DNA of 15,319 nucleotides from an uncultured Clostridia bacterium (GTDB lineage Bacteria; Bacillota; Clostridia; Christensenellales; Pumilibacteraceae): contig CANQUR010000020.1 of assembly GCA_947627075.1 (NCBI GenBank), positions 1 to 15,319 on the forward strand. Reading direction: 5' to 3'. Under the pieces are notes generated by a model that searched no databases, was not told the DNA's origin, and saw only the letters and a list, made by a program, of their open reading frames with translations. The translations under genes and the position numbers were made by a program. Positions 5,543-14,800 of the stretch are shown here, one piece after another; position 1 is the stretch's first letter; each line of letters begins with the position of its first letter.

Positions 5543-6040
5543 TTATTCACCCTTCTCCTCTGTTATTATAACGGTAAACATAGTTCCGAAATGCTCAATT
5601 AGCGGATGGTTAGCTTGAAGATACCATATATATTTACCTTCTCTCATCATATGCCATAGTATCGGATGCTCATTTTCATCCAGATGATTGATAACTGTCC
5701 CATCATTAGCCACGTATGTTAATAAGTCATATTGCGTGAGTTGATCAAAGTTCCAACGGCGCCCGCTTATATACTTTTCTTCCGTAATCAAAGTATAATG
5801 ACTCCCTTTAAGAAGCGGTAATTCAATGGTTTTTTCTTCATCATCCTTGGAAATCTCGCACAATAAATCTTTTCGAAAATATCTATGTTCGATATCATCA
5901 TAATATTTAAGGTAAACAAGAATATTATAACGGCTGAGCTCCTCCTCTTTTTCTTTCTCTTTGTCTACGCAACCGACCATCAACGATCCGAGGCATAACA
6001 ACGTCAAAGCCAAACAAAATATTTTTTTCATGAATTTCAT
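5543..6040 (-). CDS. Small orphan lipoprotein
   Basis: Predicted membrane-anchored lipoprotein of 165 residues and unknown function. The start MKFMKKIFCLALTLLCLGSL gives a basic n-region and a hydrophobic core, followed by the lipobox MVGC with Cys24 as the lipidation site. A charged linker (KEKEKEEE) and a domain of about 125 residues rich in aromatic residues follow (YNILVYLKYYDDIEHRYF, later KYIWYLQANHPLIEHFG). I do not recognise the family. The frame is open upstream to 6112, but AGAGGTG just before 6040 and the signal peptide fix the start. Its codons are visibly more AT-rich than those of its neighbours, which hints at later acquisition or weak constraint. It has its own promoter and a terminator shared with the converging TSCPD gene. 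Confidence 0.75.
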   Translation of the reverse strand: MKFMKKIFCLALTLLCLGSLMVGCVDKEKEKEEELSRYNILVYLKYYDDIEHRYFRKDLLCEISKDDEEKTIELPLLKGSHYTLITEEKYISGRRWNFDQLTQYDLLTYVANDGTVINHLDENEHPILWHMMREGKYIWYLQANHPLIEHFGTMFTVIITEEKGE

Positions 6041-6059
6041 AGAACACCTCTTGTTTATC

Positions 6060-6088
6060 ATTATATCATATACTTCATAGAGATACAA
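6060..6088 (-). promoter_or_regulatory. Sigma-A promoter of the small lipoprotein
   Basis: On the minus strand, TTGTAT (6083-6088), a 17-bp spacer and a perfect TATAAT (6060-6065). The start point near 6053 lies only about 13 nt before the start codon, which leaves room for the AGAGGTG site. Confidence 0.6.
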
Positions 6089-6099
6089 GCATAAATCAA

Positions 6100-6127
6100 A
6101 AAAAATCGCCATAAAAAGCGACTTTTT
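6100..6127 (-). terminator. Probable terminator downstream of spoIIID
   Basis: On the minus strand, AAAAAGTCGC can pair with GCGATTTTTT (one G-U pair) around an 8-nt loop, ending in T residues. It lies 20 bp after the spoIIID stop codon. The stem is AT-rich outside the four G-C or T-A core pairs, so it may be weak. Confidence 0.55.
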
Positions 6128-6146
6128 ATCATATTACAATCAAGAT

Positions 6147-6410
6147 TTATTGATTTTTTGTATGTAACTTATAGTATTTTTCTCTTGTGGCATCGCCTCC
6201 GCGAATATGCCGCTCCTTCAAATTGAATTCGAGAACTTCTTTTACGTCGAGATATTTGGCATAATCGATATGCTTTAACCTTGCCGTGACATCCTTGTGC
6301 ACGGTGCTTTTGCTCACTCCGTAAATATGCGAAGCGTCACGAACTGTCGCCTTGTTCGCTATTATGTAGTCTGCAAGCATCATGCATCTTATCCGAATAT
6401 AATCCTTCAT
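6147..6410 (-). CDS. spoIIID: Sporulation transcription regulator SpoIIID
   Basis: DNA-binding regulator of the mother cell during endospore formation; it switches genes on and off within the sigma-E regulon. The product is 87 residues, close to the family's 80-95. The helix-turn-helix ATVRDASHIYGVSKSTVHKD (21-40) contains the nearly invariant GVSKSTVHKD. The conserved C-terminal helix carries RHIRGGDATREKYY (67-80), which helps DNA contact in the family. The frame is open upstream to 6560, but AGGGG with 7-nt spacing selects the ATG at 6410 and gives the family N-terminus MKDYIRIR. A sigma-E-like promoter lies just upstream. The aspartokinase gene ends 88 bp upstream on the same strand. Confidence 0.96.
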   Translation of the reverse strand: MKDYIRIRCMMLADYIIANKATVRDASHIYGVSKSTVHKDVTARLKHIDYAKYLDVKEVLEFNLKERHIRGGDATREKYYKLHTKNQ

Positions 6411-6438
6411 ACACATACCCCTTTTTTTTCGGTATTTA

Positions 6439-6467
6439 TGTCTATGAAAGTTTTTGCCGAAATATGT
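6439..6467 (-). promoter_or_regulatory. Sigma-E-like promoter of spoIIID
   Basis: On the minus strand, ACATATT (6461-6467) matches the sigma-E -35 (ATATT core). After 14 bp comes CATAGACA (6439-6446), close to the -10 CATACAAT. spoIIID is under sigma-E control in Bacillus, so position and pattern agree. It is a pattern match only. Confidence 0.55.
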
Positions 6468-6498
6468 CCGATATGAAAACGATGTTTTGAGATCGGCT

Positions 6499-7635
6499 CT
6501 ATTCGACAAAAATACTGCCGTTTTCGCCGGAATAAATGTGCCGAGCATTTGCAAATTCAAACGGTATTTTGCCTATGACTGCCGTCACTTTCGCAGTCCG
6601 TATATCCGAATACGGCAATATTCGCTTTAGAGCAAGTGGCGAAAAGCCACAATCGTCTATTATGACTTTCTTTTCGCCGAGAAGGGACGCCCTAAAAGGA
6701 ATTTTAAGCCCTTCGCTTAAAATTTCGTCGATATGAGCATAAGCCTCATTCCCGCCGAGAAGCATTGTTCGCGATGAAAAGGCATAGCCCTCACATCTTT
6801 CCTTGCTTATAAGCGTGCCTTCGGAATGAGAAAAAGAGTTTTTTACGGTAAGCGAGACATTCGCCTTTTTTAGTATTGGGATCGCCTCATATTGCATGAC
6901 GGTAGCGCCGAAATAGCACAAAAGCTCCGCCTCATCGTAGTTAAGACGCGTTATAACGCCGCCGTGTCCGTCATAGCCCCCGCCCACGTCCGTCCACTTT
7001 TGATACTCGCCGTTTACCGCCGCCGCTATTGCCGCTCCGCTGATATCCGAACCGCCGCGCGGCAAAAGCTTTATTTTGCCGTTTGGCAACTTGCCGTAAA
7101 AGCCGGGTATGACGCACGGGGGCTTTATCGCTTCGCTATGAGCCAATATAGACTTAAAGTCGATCTCGCCGTTCAGTTTAAGCTTTATACATTCTTTCGC
7201 GTCCAAAAAGTCATATCCGAGCAAACTTGAAAGTATCCGTGCGCTCACTACTTCGCCGCGAGATACGGCATAATCGTAGCCTGCGCCCGAATCTATAGCC
7301 GTCTTTATGGCGTCAAGTTGTCGGCTTATGTCCATATCCAACGACAAAGCAATATTTTGAAGCCTCTCTTGCACTTTTTCAAAAGAATTTTCACAATCAC
7401 CCGACCTTTCCCACTCATTATAGGCGGCTATAAGCAGATCTGTCACCTTATCGCTTTGCGGAGTAGACCTAACGGAACAATCCGAACTTGCCTTTATTCG
7501 TCCGGGCGCGGATACTATTACGATGGGAATGTCATTCTCCCTTATGAGCCTCGCTACTCGCGCAAATCCCTCTGCGTCGGCAAGCGAGCTGCCTCCGAAC
7601 TTTGCTACGATCATATTGCCATTATATGAGTCCAT
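6499..7635 (-). CDS. Aspartokinase, short and divergent
   Basis: Amino-acid kinase family enzyme, most likely aspartate kinase, which phosphorylates aspartate at the head of the lysine, threonine, methionine and diaminopimelate pathway. It has 378 residues from the ATG at 7635. An in-frame ATG at 7614 would give the more usual N-terminus MIVAKFGGSSLAD, and neither start has a clear ribosome binding site. Motifs: KFGGSS (12-17), VSAPG (41-45), DYAVSRGEVVSARIL (121-135), LPRGGSDISGAA (191-202), KWTDV (213-217) and YFGATVM (241-247). The usual TDVDG..TADPR stretch is replaced by a Gly-rich run, TDVGGGYDGHGG (215-226). The C-terminal part (285-378) is shorter than the normal tandem ACT domains, so lysine or threonine feedback may be altered. 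No obvious promoter was seen. Confidence 0.85.
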   Translation of the reverse strand: MDSYNGNMIVAKFGGSSLADAEGFARVARLIRENDIPIVIVSAPGRIKASSDCSVRSTPQSDKVTDLLIAAYNEWERSGDCENSFEKVQERLQNIALSLDMDISRQLDAIKTAIDSGAGYDYAVSRGEVVSARILSSLLGYDFLDAKECIKLKLNGEIDFKSILAHSEAIKPPCVIPGFYGKLPNGKIKLLPRGGSDISGAAIAAAVNGEYQKWTDVGGGYDGHGGVITRLNYDEAELLCYFGATVMQYEAIPILKKANVSLTVKNSFSHSEGTLISKERCEGYAFSSRTMLLGGNEAYAHIDEILSEGLKIPFRASLLGEKKVIIDDCGFSPLALKRILPYSDIRTAKVTAVIGKIPFEFANARHIYSGENGSIFVE

Positions 7636-7684
7636 ATGCCGTTATGACATCATATACGTCCATCTTTGTTCGCCGCGCCTGCAT

Positions 7685-7716
7685 AAAAAATGTGCGAGAA
7701 CGATAGCTCCCGCACA
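7685..7716 (-). terminator. Terminator downstream of the Cna-B-like lipoprotein
   Basis: On the minus strand, an 11-bp stem (TGTGCG/CGCACA plus five inner pairs, two of them G-U) with a TATC loop runs into six T residues (7685-7690 on plus). It separates the lipoprotein transcript from the aspartokinase gene, which starts 50 bp further on. The 80 bp between it and the lipoprotein stop codon hold nothing recognisable. Confidence 0.75.
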
Positions 7717-7798
7717 CGTGATTTTTTTATAAGTTATATTTTGCCATAGGACGTTTGTCATTATGGCTTTAAGTTCCTTTGAATGATATTATATTGTT

Positions 7799-8662
7799 TT
7801 ATAATTCAACGAACACAAAGCAAAGCGTAAACTCTTTGCCGAGATCTTCAACGTTATTGAGTTCGAGCTCCAAATAAGCCAAACCGAACGGAGGCTTTGT
7901 GGAAACGGCGCGGAACGAAAGTTCAAAATTTTTTCCTTCGGCAGTCTTGGCGTTTGCGTCTTTGATTATGCTTATAAGATCGCCCTTTTCCACACCCGTT
8001 TTTGCGTCGTTTTTTTCAGCAACGTTCGTAGTCAATTCCGTAACCTTAAGGTCGACCCCGCTTATCGAATATACCTTGTAATCCCCGTAATTTCCGCCGA
8101 GAGGAGCATTGAATTCGATATACATCTTTTGTCCCTCCTCGGTGAACTTGAATTTGTAAGCCACGCCTATTGTGGTATCGCCAGTGACCTTGTACGGATC
8201 GAAACTTTCCGCTTCGATATCGATTCTATCGGTCGGCTGTTCTTCTTCGATCACATATTCGGCAGTGCCTTTGCCCTCGGGCGTCATAATATTTTCAAAC
8301 GTATTTACCGTTATACTTTCGCCCTTACGCATGGTCTTTTTGGTATAAGATTGATACGGCTCCAATCCTTCGAGGATATGGACCTCCACCTCGTCCTTTT
8401 CGGCGCTCAAATTATCTTTCTTTATGCTGAAAAATACTTGGCCGTTTTTATCGGTGGTCTTTGTTTTCGGATAACACTCCACTACTACGCCGTTCTCTAG
8501 ACGGCAAACTTGTACCGTAAGCCCCGCTAAAGGTTCATTGTTCTCGTCCACAACCGTAATTGTATAATCGATCGTATCATTGGTGTCGTTACAAGCGACA
8601 GCCACAGCCATAACGAGCCCGACAGCCAAAAGTATCGCCAATAAGCTCTTGATTCTTTTCAT
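7799..8662 (-). CDS. Lipoprotein with Cna-B-like domain
   Basis: Surface lipoprotein of 287 residues, function unknown. MKRIKSLLAILLAVGLVMAV is the signal peptide, with lipobox AVAC and the modified Cys24. Residues 31-97 read like a Cna-B/carboxypeptidase-regulatory beta-sandwich (YTITVVDENNEPLAGLTVQV, then TTDKNGQVFFSI), a fold common in Gram-positive adhesins and stalks. The C-terminal half (about 165-287) is beta-rich and not recognised. The frame is open upstream to 8719, but GGAG before 8662 and the signal peptide decide the start. It lies 157 bp downstream of the giant surface protein gene on the same strand and has its own promoter. Both are extracellular, so a shared surface role is possible but unproven. 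Confidence 0.85.
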   Translation of the reverse strand: MKRIKSLLAILLAVGLVMAVAVACNDTNDTIDYTITVVDENNEPLAGLTVQVCRLENGVVVECYPKTKTTDKNGQVFFSIKKDNLSAEKDEVEVHILEGLEPYQSYTKKTMRKGESITVNTFENIMTPEGKGTAEYVIEEEQPTDRIDIEAESFDPYKVTGDTTIGVAYKFKFTEEGQKMYIEFNAPLGGNYGDYKVYSISGVDLKVTELTTNVAEKNDAKTGVEKGDLISIIKDANAKTAEGKNFELSFRAVSTKPPFGLAYLELELNNVEDLGKEFTLCFVFVEL

Positions 8663-8709
8663 AATATGATCTCCTTGTTGAATATAACGAATTGATCGTT
8701 CTGTTATAT

Positions 8710-8738
8710 AATATACCATTTTTTATATGTTTAGTCAA
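8710..8738 (-). promoter_or_regulatory. Sigma-A promoter of the Cna-B-like lipoprotein
   Basis: On the minus strand, TTGACT (8733-8738), a 17-bp spacer and TATATT (8710-8715). It has the same TTGACT box and 17-bp spacer as the gap promoter. The leader would be about 40 nt. Confidence 0.65.
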
Positions 8739-8792
8739 GTCATTATATCAAAACATTTTGTGAAAAAGCTACAAAATCAATGGAAGAACGCG

Positions 8793-8830
8793 ACTTATGT
8801 TATTTGTTCGTTACTTATGTTATTTGTTCG
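8793..8830. repeat. 20-bp tandem duplication at the end of the giant gene
   Basis: An 18-bp identical block occurs at 8793-8810 and 8813-8830, a 20-bp period. The stop codon of the giant gene (8820-8822) lies inside the second copy. The sequence just after the stop repeats the last codons out of frame. Confidence 0.9.
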
Positions 8831-11800
8831 CTGTCGAGGTTCTCTTGTTCTTCTTTTTGATGACGATTATGGGCACGACGGCTATTGCAGTCGCAATGCA
8901 TACGCAAGCTAACACTATAATAATCGTGATCATGCGTATCCTTGCTTTATTTTCGTCCGAATTCCTTAAAGCGGCTTCGTAAACCGAAGAAATATTTTGC
9001 ATAAATTCTTCCGAATATCGATGCGCATCGGACTCGTTTGCGGCGTTGTTTATCTTTTTCGACGCGTCGTCGAAATGAGTTCGGATCGCGTTTTTATGCT
9101 CGGAAGTTTGCGTATCGTCAAGTTCGAGAGCGTCAAGGTCATTAAGCGTATTTTGATATAAGTCGCTTATTTCCGAAAGTGCCTCTCCTATTACAATATT
9201 TCGGTTTTCCGTATTCTTATCATATGCCGTCAACGCGATATTTTCGGATGTCTCTATGAATCGATTCAAAACGCTATTTACGGCATCCGATGTGCTTGCG
9301 TTTTCGACAGCCTCAAGCGCTTCATCTCGCGCGTTTTCGACTTGGAGCGCATATCCGTTTTTTTCGTCATAAGGAAGGAAACCGAGTGCACGGATATTTT
9401 CCGTGACCTTTGAAGCTTCGAGTATGGAACTTCTCGAGCTTTGCTTCAAGTTCGCCTCATTAAGCTCGTTTTCAGTCGTTGTCAACGTCTCTAAAGATTC
9501 GACGGCGCCGCCCATTTCGTCTACCGCGTCCTCCGCCTCTTTTAGCGTTTTTGCGTCGTTCAATTTGGCTAATGACTGTCTCTTTGCGTTTGCCAACTGT
9601 TCTTTGAGGGCATTTTTTTCCTCATCGTCAATAAAGCCGGCATCGTCTATCTTTTGCTCGAGTTCGTCGGCGTACGAGCTTATCTGCGAGCTTTTCAAAC
9701 TCAAAGTATTGCTTCGAGCTATTGATTCGCTTTGAACTGCTTCACTCTCCAATCCCTCGGCAATGCTTATGAAGTCGGCATATCGATCCGACACCTCGTC
9801 CTTTGAATCCGCTCCTCGGATGATAGACTGCGCGGACTCCAAAGCCCGTTCGACGCGACTTTCGAATTCAACCCTTTCCGCCTCGGTCAAAAATTCAAAG
9901 GCGGCTATTTTTGCCTTGACTTCGTTTGCGGCTTTGATCGCATTTTCCAAAGCGGTGGATTTGGCGTTTTCAAGCAACATCTGCGCTTCCGCCTCGTCGT
10001 CTGCGGTTTCGGCGTCCGACTTTATTTGCGCGAATGCCGTTTCTGCGCTTTCACGCGCGTTTTGGACTTGAGCTATGGAAATAGCGCTTTCTATGCTCGA
10101 TCGCGCATCTTCCGCAGTTTTGTTTAGCCTTGCTTCGAATTCGTCCAAAGCTTCGCGCGTAAGAAATGCAAGTTGCGTCATGGCGCTCATAGCGGCTTGA
10201 ACTGCGGATTCGACCGCTGCTTTTGCTTCTTTCTTTATTTTTTCCGCCTTCAAGGCATGCTCCGCTTCCGTCTCTTGTTCTTTGCTTGAAAAATCGGAAG
10301 TGAGCTTGCTCATCGCACCTTCGACTGTTGCTACATCCTCGGCTTGCTCGATCGAGCGTTTTGCTTCGCTTGCCATACCTTCGTATTGCGAAGTACGCTC
10401 ATCCTTTTCGGCTTGCTCGAAAAATCCCATGGATCCGAGCTTTGCCTTGGCGCCGTTAAGCATTTCGTCTATTTGAGTCCTTGCGTTTTCCTTTGCCGCT
10501 TCGAGCAACATGGCTTGCTTTGCGTCTTCGTCCGACGACTCGGCGGAGCGTATTGCCTCTTCCACTGCCTGTGTAAATACGTTCAACGCGAATACTATAT
10601 CGTCCTTGTCGGCGGCGTCCTCGACAGCGGTCAACGCCTTGTTTTTTGCTTCCTCGATGCTTGCCTTGAAGTTTTGTTTCGCCTCGTCGGACAAATGCTC
10701 AAGCATATCCACCTTATGCGCCGCAGTTTCTCCATCGTATTGTATCTTCGACCTTGCGGCTTGCTTCTCGCTTTCGAGAGTAGCCGCGTCGACGGCCTCT
10801 GCAAGCTCGGTCTTGAGCGCCTCGAGCGCTTTATCGATCTGCTCGCGATTTTCGGCGGCAAGAACAGCTTTTTTTGCTCTATCCTCGGCGTCTAAAACTC
10901 TTTTGAGATATTCGGCATTATTTTCGAGTTCGAGAGCCTCTACTTTACCTCGTGCCGACTCTGTCAAAGGCTCCACCTCGTGCGTTATCGCGTCCTCGCG
11001 CGAAGCCGTTTCCGCAACGCCTATGAGTTTTTCGATCTCGTCCGCCGCCGATACGGCAAGAGCCTTGATATCCGTTTCGTATTTTTGCCTTACGGTTTCT
11101 GTTTCCGTATTGAGTTTTTCGTTTTCGTCTATAGCCGAGATCTCATTCTTTGCCGTTTCAAGCAACTTATCGATGCGCTCGATAAATTGAGTGGCAAGTT
11201 CGGACACGGCGGTTTTTATTTCACTTCCGTTGAGAATGAGTCCGTCCAGTTCCACTTCCTCACAACCGTCCGTCGAAGCCTTTCTTACCGCGTCTTTGCT
11301 ATTCGAAGCAATGTCCTCGATCGAACTTATCGCGTCGGATTTTATATTGTTTTCCGCCGTTGCCGATCCCGTGATCTCGTTTACCTCGACTTGGAAATCG
11401 CTCTGTATCGAGTTTATCTTTTGTTGTGCCAAAGCAAGATCCTTCGGAGTGCGACCTTCCATCGTGACTGCATTGACCTTTTGTATCGCGGACTCGGACA
11501 CATTATCTATCACAACGCAAAGCGCGTCCTTGCGTTTATTCGTAAGATAGCTTAAGCCTTTGATCGTACTCTTTGCGGACGCGGCTATAGTTTGAACAGC
11601 ACCCGACGCTTGCTCCTTTTGCGATGTCAACGGATCGCCGTTATAAAGCGCAACAATAAGTTCGATCTTTTCCTCCGCGTCCTTGACCGTGCGATCGAAC
11701 GGAGCGGGATCGACTGCCGACCTTATGCTCGAAACAGCCGAATCGACGATAAGGTCGATCTCTTGTTTTACCTTTTCATATTCGGGTCTGTCCTTAAACG

Positions 11801-14800
11801 CTTTCAGCGCCTCGTCGCGCGCACGTTCGATCTTTGCAACCGCCGCGTTTTTCAACGACCACAGCAATGCCTCCGCCTTTATTTCTTCGAGCTCGCCTTT
11901 CAATCTCTCGACAAGATCGGACATTTCGTTTGGGGTTACGCGTTTTTCGATCTCCGCACACACGGTGGCAAGCTTCGAATTTATCATGCCAACGTATTCC
12001 TCTTGCTGAATCTGAGTCAAAGTAAACGACTTGGAGCTTATTTCCGAAACGAGCGTATCTGCCAAAGTTTGCGCCTGTTGCTTGTATTGAGCACGCCACT
12101 TAACGACCGTATCGTCCTCATCGTCCGGACGAGAAGGCGTCGATTCTTGCCCTTCGATGTAAACGACTATATTTATGGTAACATCTTCGGTTATGACCAT
12201 TTCGTCATCCAATCGAATATTAATGGCGACCGTACCTTCGCCGTCCTCCGCATTGGGATCCGTCATCAAAAGCTCATAACTCGTAAAGTGATAATTCTTT
12301 ACTTCCGGGCGTTTTTTGAACGCTTCTCTGAGGAGGGTATCGGTGGGATCCGAAAATACAAGCTTGTCGTTGAATCGTTTTGTTTCGGTCTTGAAATACG
12401 TGCCGTTATATTTGTAATTTACGTTGTAGATATTTTTCTCGAGATAGATATTGACGAGATAGTATGGCATTGTGAGTTTGAGCTCGAGCCCGTCAAGTTC
12501 ATCTTCGCTATATCCCACGCCGTCGAGGTCCAACGAAGCTATGTGATAGCCTGCCGGCACGCTGCTGAGCGCGACTGTATAGCTACTGCCCATTTCGGCA
12601 TATTCGACCACCGTCGGATTATCTTCGTCATAGAATTTGTCCGAGCCGCCGTTTGTGCTCTTTTCGAATATACTGTAAATTATTATGCTCGAATTTTCGA
12701 TGACCTTTGCCACGAGCTTCAGATCCGACGTCACGGTATAGGTGTTGAAATCCAACAGCTCATCCGACAAAGTACCATCGGCATATAGGATCCGATAGCC
12801 TTGTATAAAGCCTCCGTACGGAATGTACTGTTCGTCCGGATAGTCATATACCTCGTAATTTATCCTCGAACCGAAGCCGTAATAGCGGCTGGCGAACATA
12901 AGCATATCCTCGTCGCTCGATTCTGCCGAAAGCTTGCGAATATAGAATCGAACCTCGAATTTGAGGGCAAGCTTTGCGACGTATACCCTGTCTTGCAGTG
13001 CGCTCAAGGTGAGATAAGGTTGATACAACTTTTCGTTATGCTCCCAACCGTTCAAAAGATACCCCTCGACCTCTATCTTGGGCAACGAATATTTTTCTCT
13101 CGGCATGACATATATAGTGGAATTGAATTTCGCCCCTGCGTCTTCTTTGACCCTGAATTCGATCTTATATTTTTTGGATACGGTGCCGACGAACGTCATA
13201 TCGCTTTTTATTTCGATCTTTTCTCCTATATTGTAATCGACTCCGCCACACGTCCACTTGCCGACATAAGTTTCTTGAGAGGTATCGCCGCCGAAACCCT
13301 CCAACACGAGCGTTTGTCCGGGCAAAAAGTGCCTTTGTTCCACTTTGTCGCCATAGTTGAATGTCACCAAAAAGGTTTTCAATTTCAAACGTATCTCGCG
13401 CCTGTTGTCTCCTCTTACGACCTCGCCCTCCTTGACCTTGAGTTTATTCACAAAGTCGTCGCTTATAACCTCTCCCGAGGTCAAAAGCGGGCAATTCGGG
13501 TCTGCCACGTCGGTATAAATGTATATTTCGTCCACAAGCGTAGGCAATTTTTCCATGGTAAGCGAGGAGCCGTCAAGTTTGAACATATCACCCTTTATCG
13601 TGCCGCCCGTGATCTTGATATTGCCGCCTATGACGAAAGCATATTTCGAAGAATTATCCTTTACGTCCGCCTTGAAAGCGCTTACCTCTCCACTCAAGTA
13701 AACCGCCGCGCCTTCGGTGCAAGTATTGCCCGAGATAACGGTCACGACATTATTGTCGCTTTGCTCCACGGTAAGCGCACGTACTCTTACGTTAGTGCGA
13801 TAATAGATCGCGCCGCCCTGCTCGGTAGCGGTATTGTTTTTGATAGTGCCGCCAGAAACAGTGGAATGACCGTCGAGGTACATCGCACCGCCTTGCTTTG
13901 CAGAATTGCCCGTAAAGGTCGTATCCTTCGACCTCACGATGCCGCCGGACAGATTTACAAGACCGCCGCCGACAGACGTCGCTTTGTTGTTTTCGAAGGT
14001 GCACGACGTGAGTTGAACAGTGCAAGTATTATAAACTCCGGCGCCCTCGCCCGCTTCGTTGTCGGAAAATTTGCAATCGGTAAAGCTTGCGACCGTTCCG
14101 CTTCTGTTCTCTATATATGCTCCGCCGCCGAGACGCGCAGAGTTTCCTTTGAATTCGCAATGAGAGATGTTTGCTCCTCCTTCGAGCCTCAACGCGCCGC
14201 CCACGGAAGTATTGCTCCACTTGACGATATTGTTTTGGAGCACGCAATATTCCATGGTAAGATCGCCGTTTTTCGAGTAGATGAGCGAGCCGCTCGATTC
14301 GATCCCATAGCCGTCCAAAACAATACGAGCGTTCGCCGTGCCCTTCAGTGTGAGCTTCCCTTTTTTATCTCCGTCGTTTATGATGATAAACACGGGTTCG
14401 GGGCCGCTTTTGTAAATGACATTGCTCTCGCTTTCGGTCATTATCGTCAAAGCCTTGTCTATTATTATGCCCGTTTCGTACAATGGTTTCAAAACGGTTA
14501 TCGTATCGCCGTCTTTTGCAGCCGAGACAGCCTCGTGTAACGAACCGTAAAACACGTCGTTTATTTTACAAGCCTTATCTTCTGCCGAAGAAGGCGCGTA
14601 TTGCTTTTCGTCGCTTGTCTCGGATCGCTTTAATGCGCGGTCATATGCGACGACCTTATATGTCGGGCAGTAACCGTTTTGATAGACGGCAGTATCGAGG
14701 AACATACGCTCATATGTAAAGCCGACCACCTTCCATTCACCGTTATGCTTCTCGGAGATCTCGAAGCCGAGGTGAGCGTCCTTGTCGTATTGCTTGCTGT

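Noticed and set aside
8859..8960. Sortase (LPXTG) anchor at the end of the giant protein
   Set aside because: The C-terminal hydrophobic helix and basic tail fit the layout, but no LPXTG-like motif precedes them, so a plain membrane anchor is the better call.
11592..12788. A 398-codon plus-strand open frame
   Set aside because: Shadow of the giant minus-strand gene; no recognisable features and no ribosome binding site.
12801..14540. A 579-codon open frame on the plus strand opposite the giant gene
   Set aside because: It is the antisense shadow of the beta-helix and InlB-like part. It has no domain, no good start signal, and a strange composition rich in Arg, His and Ile. The minus-strand frame shows clear repeats and folds.
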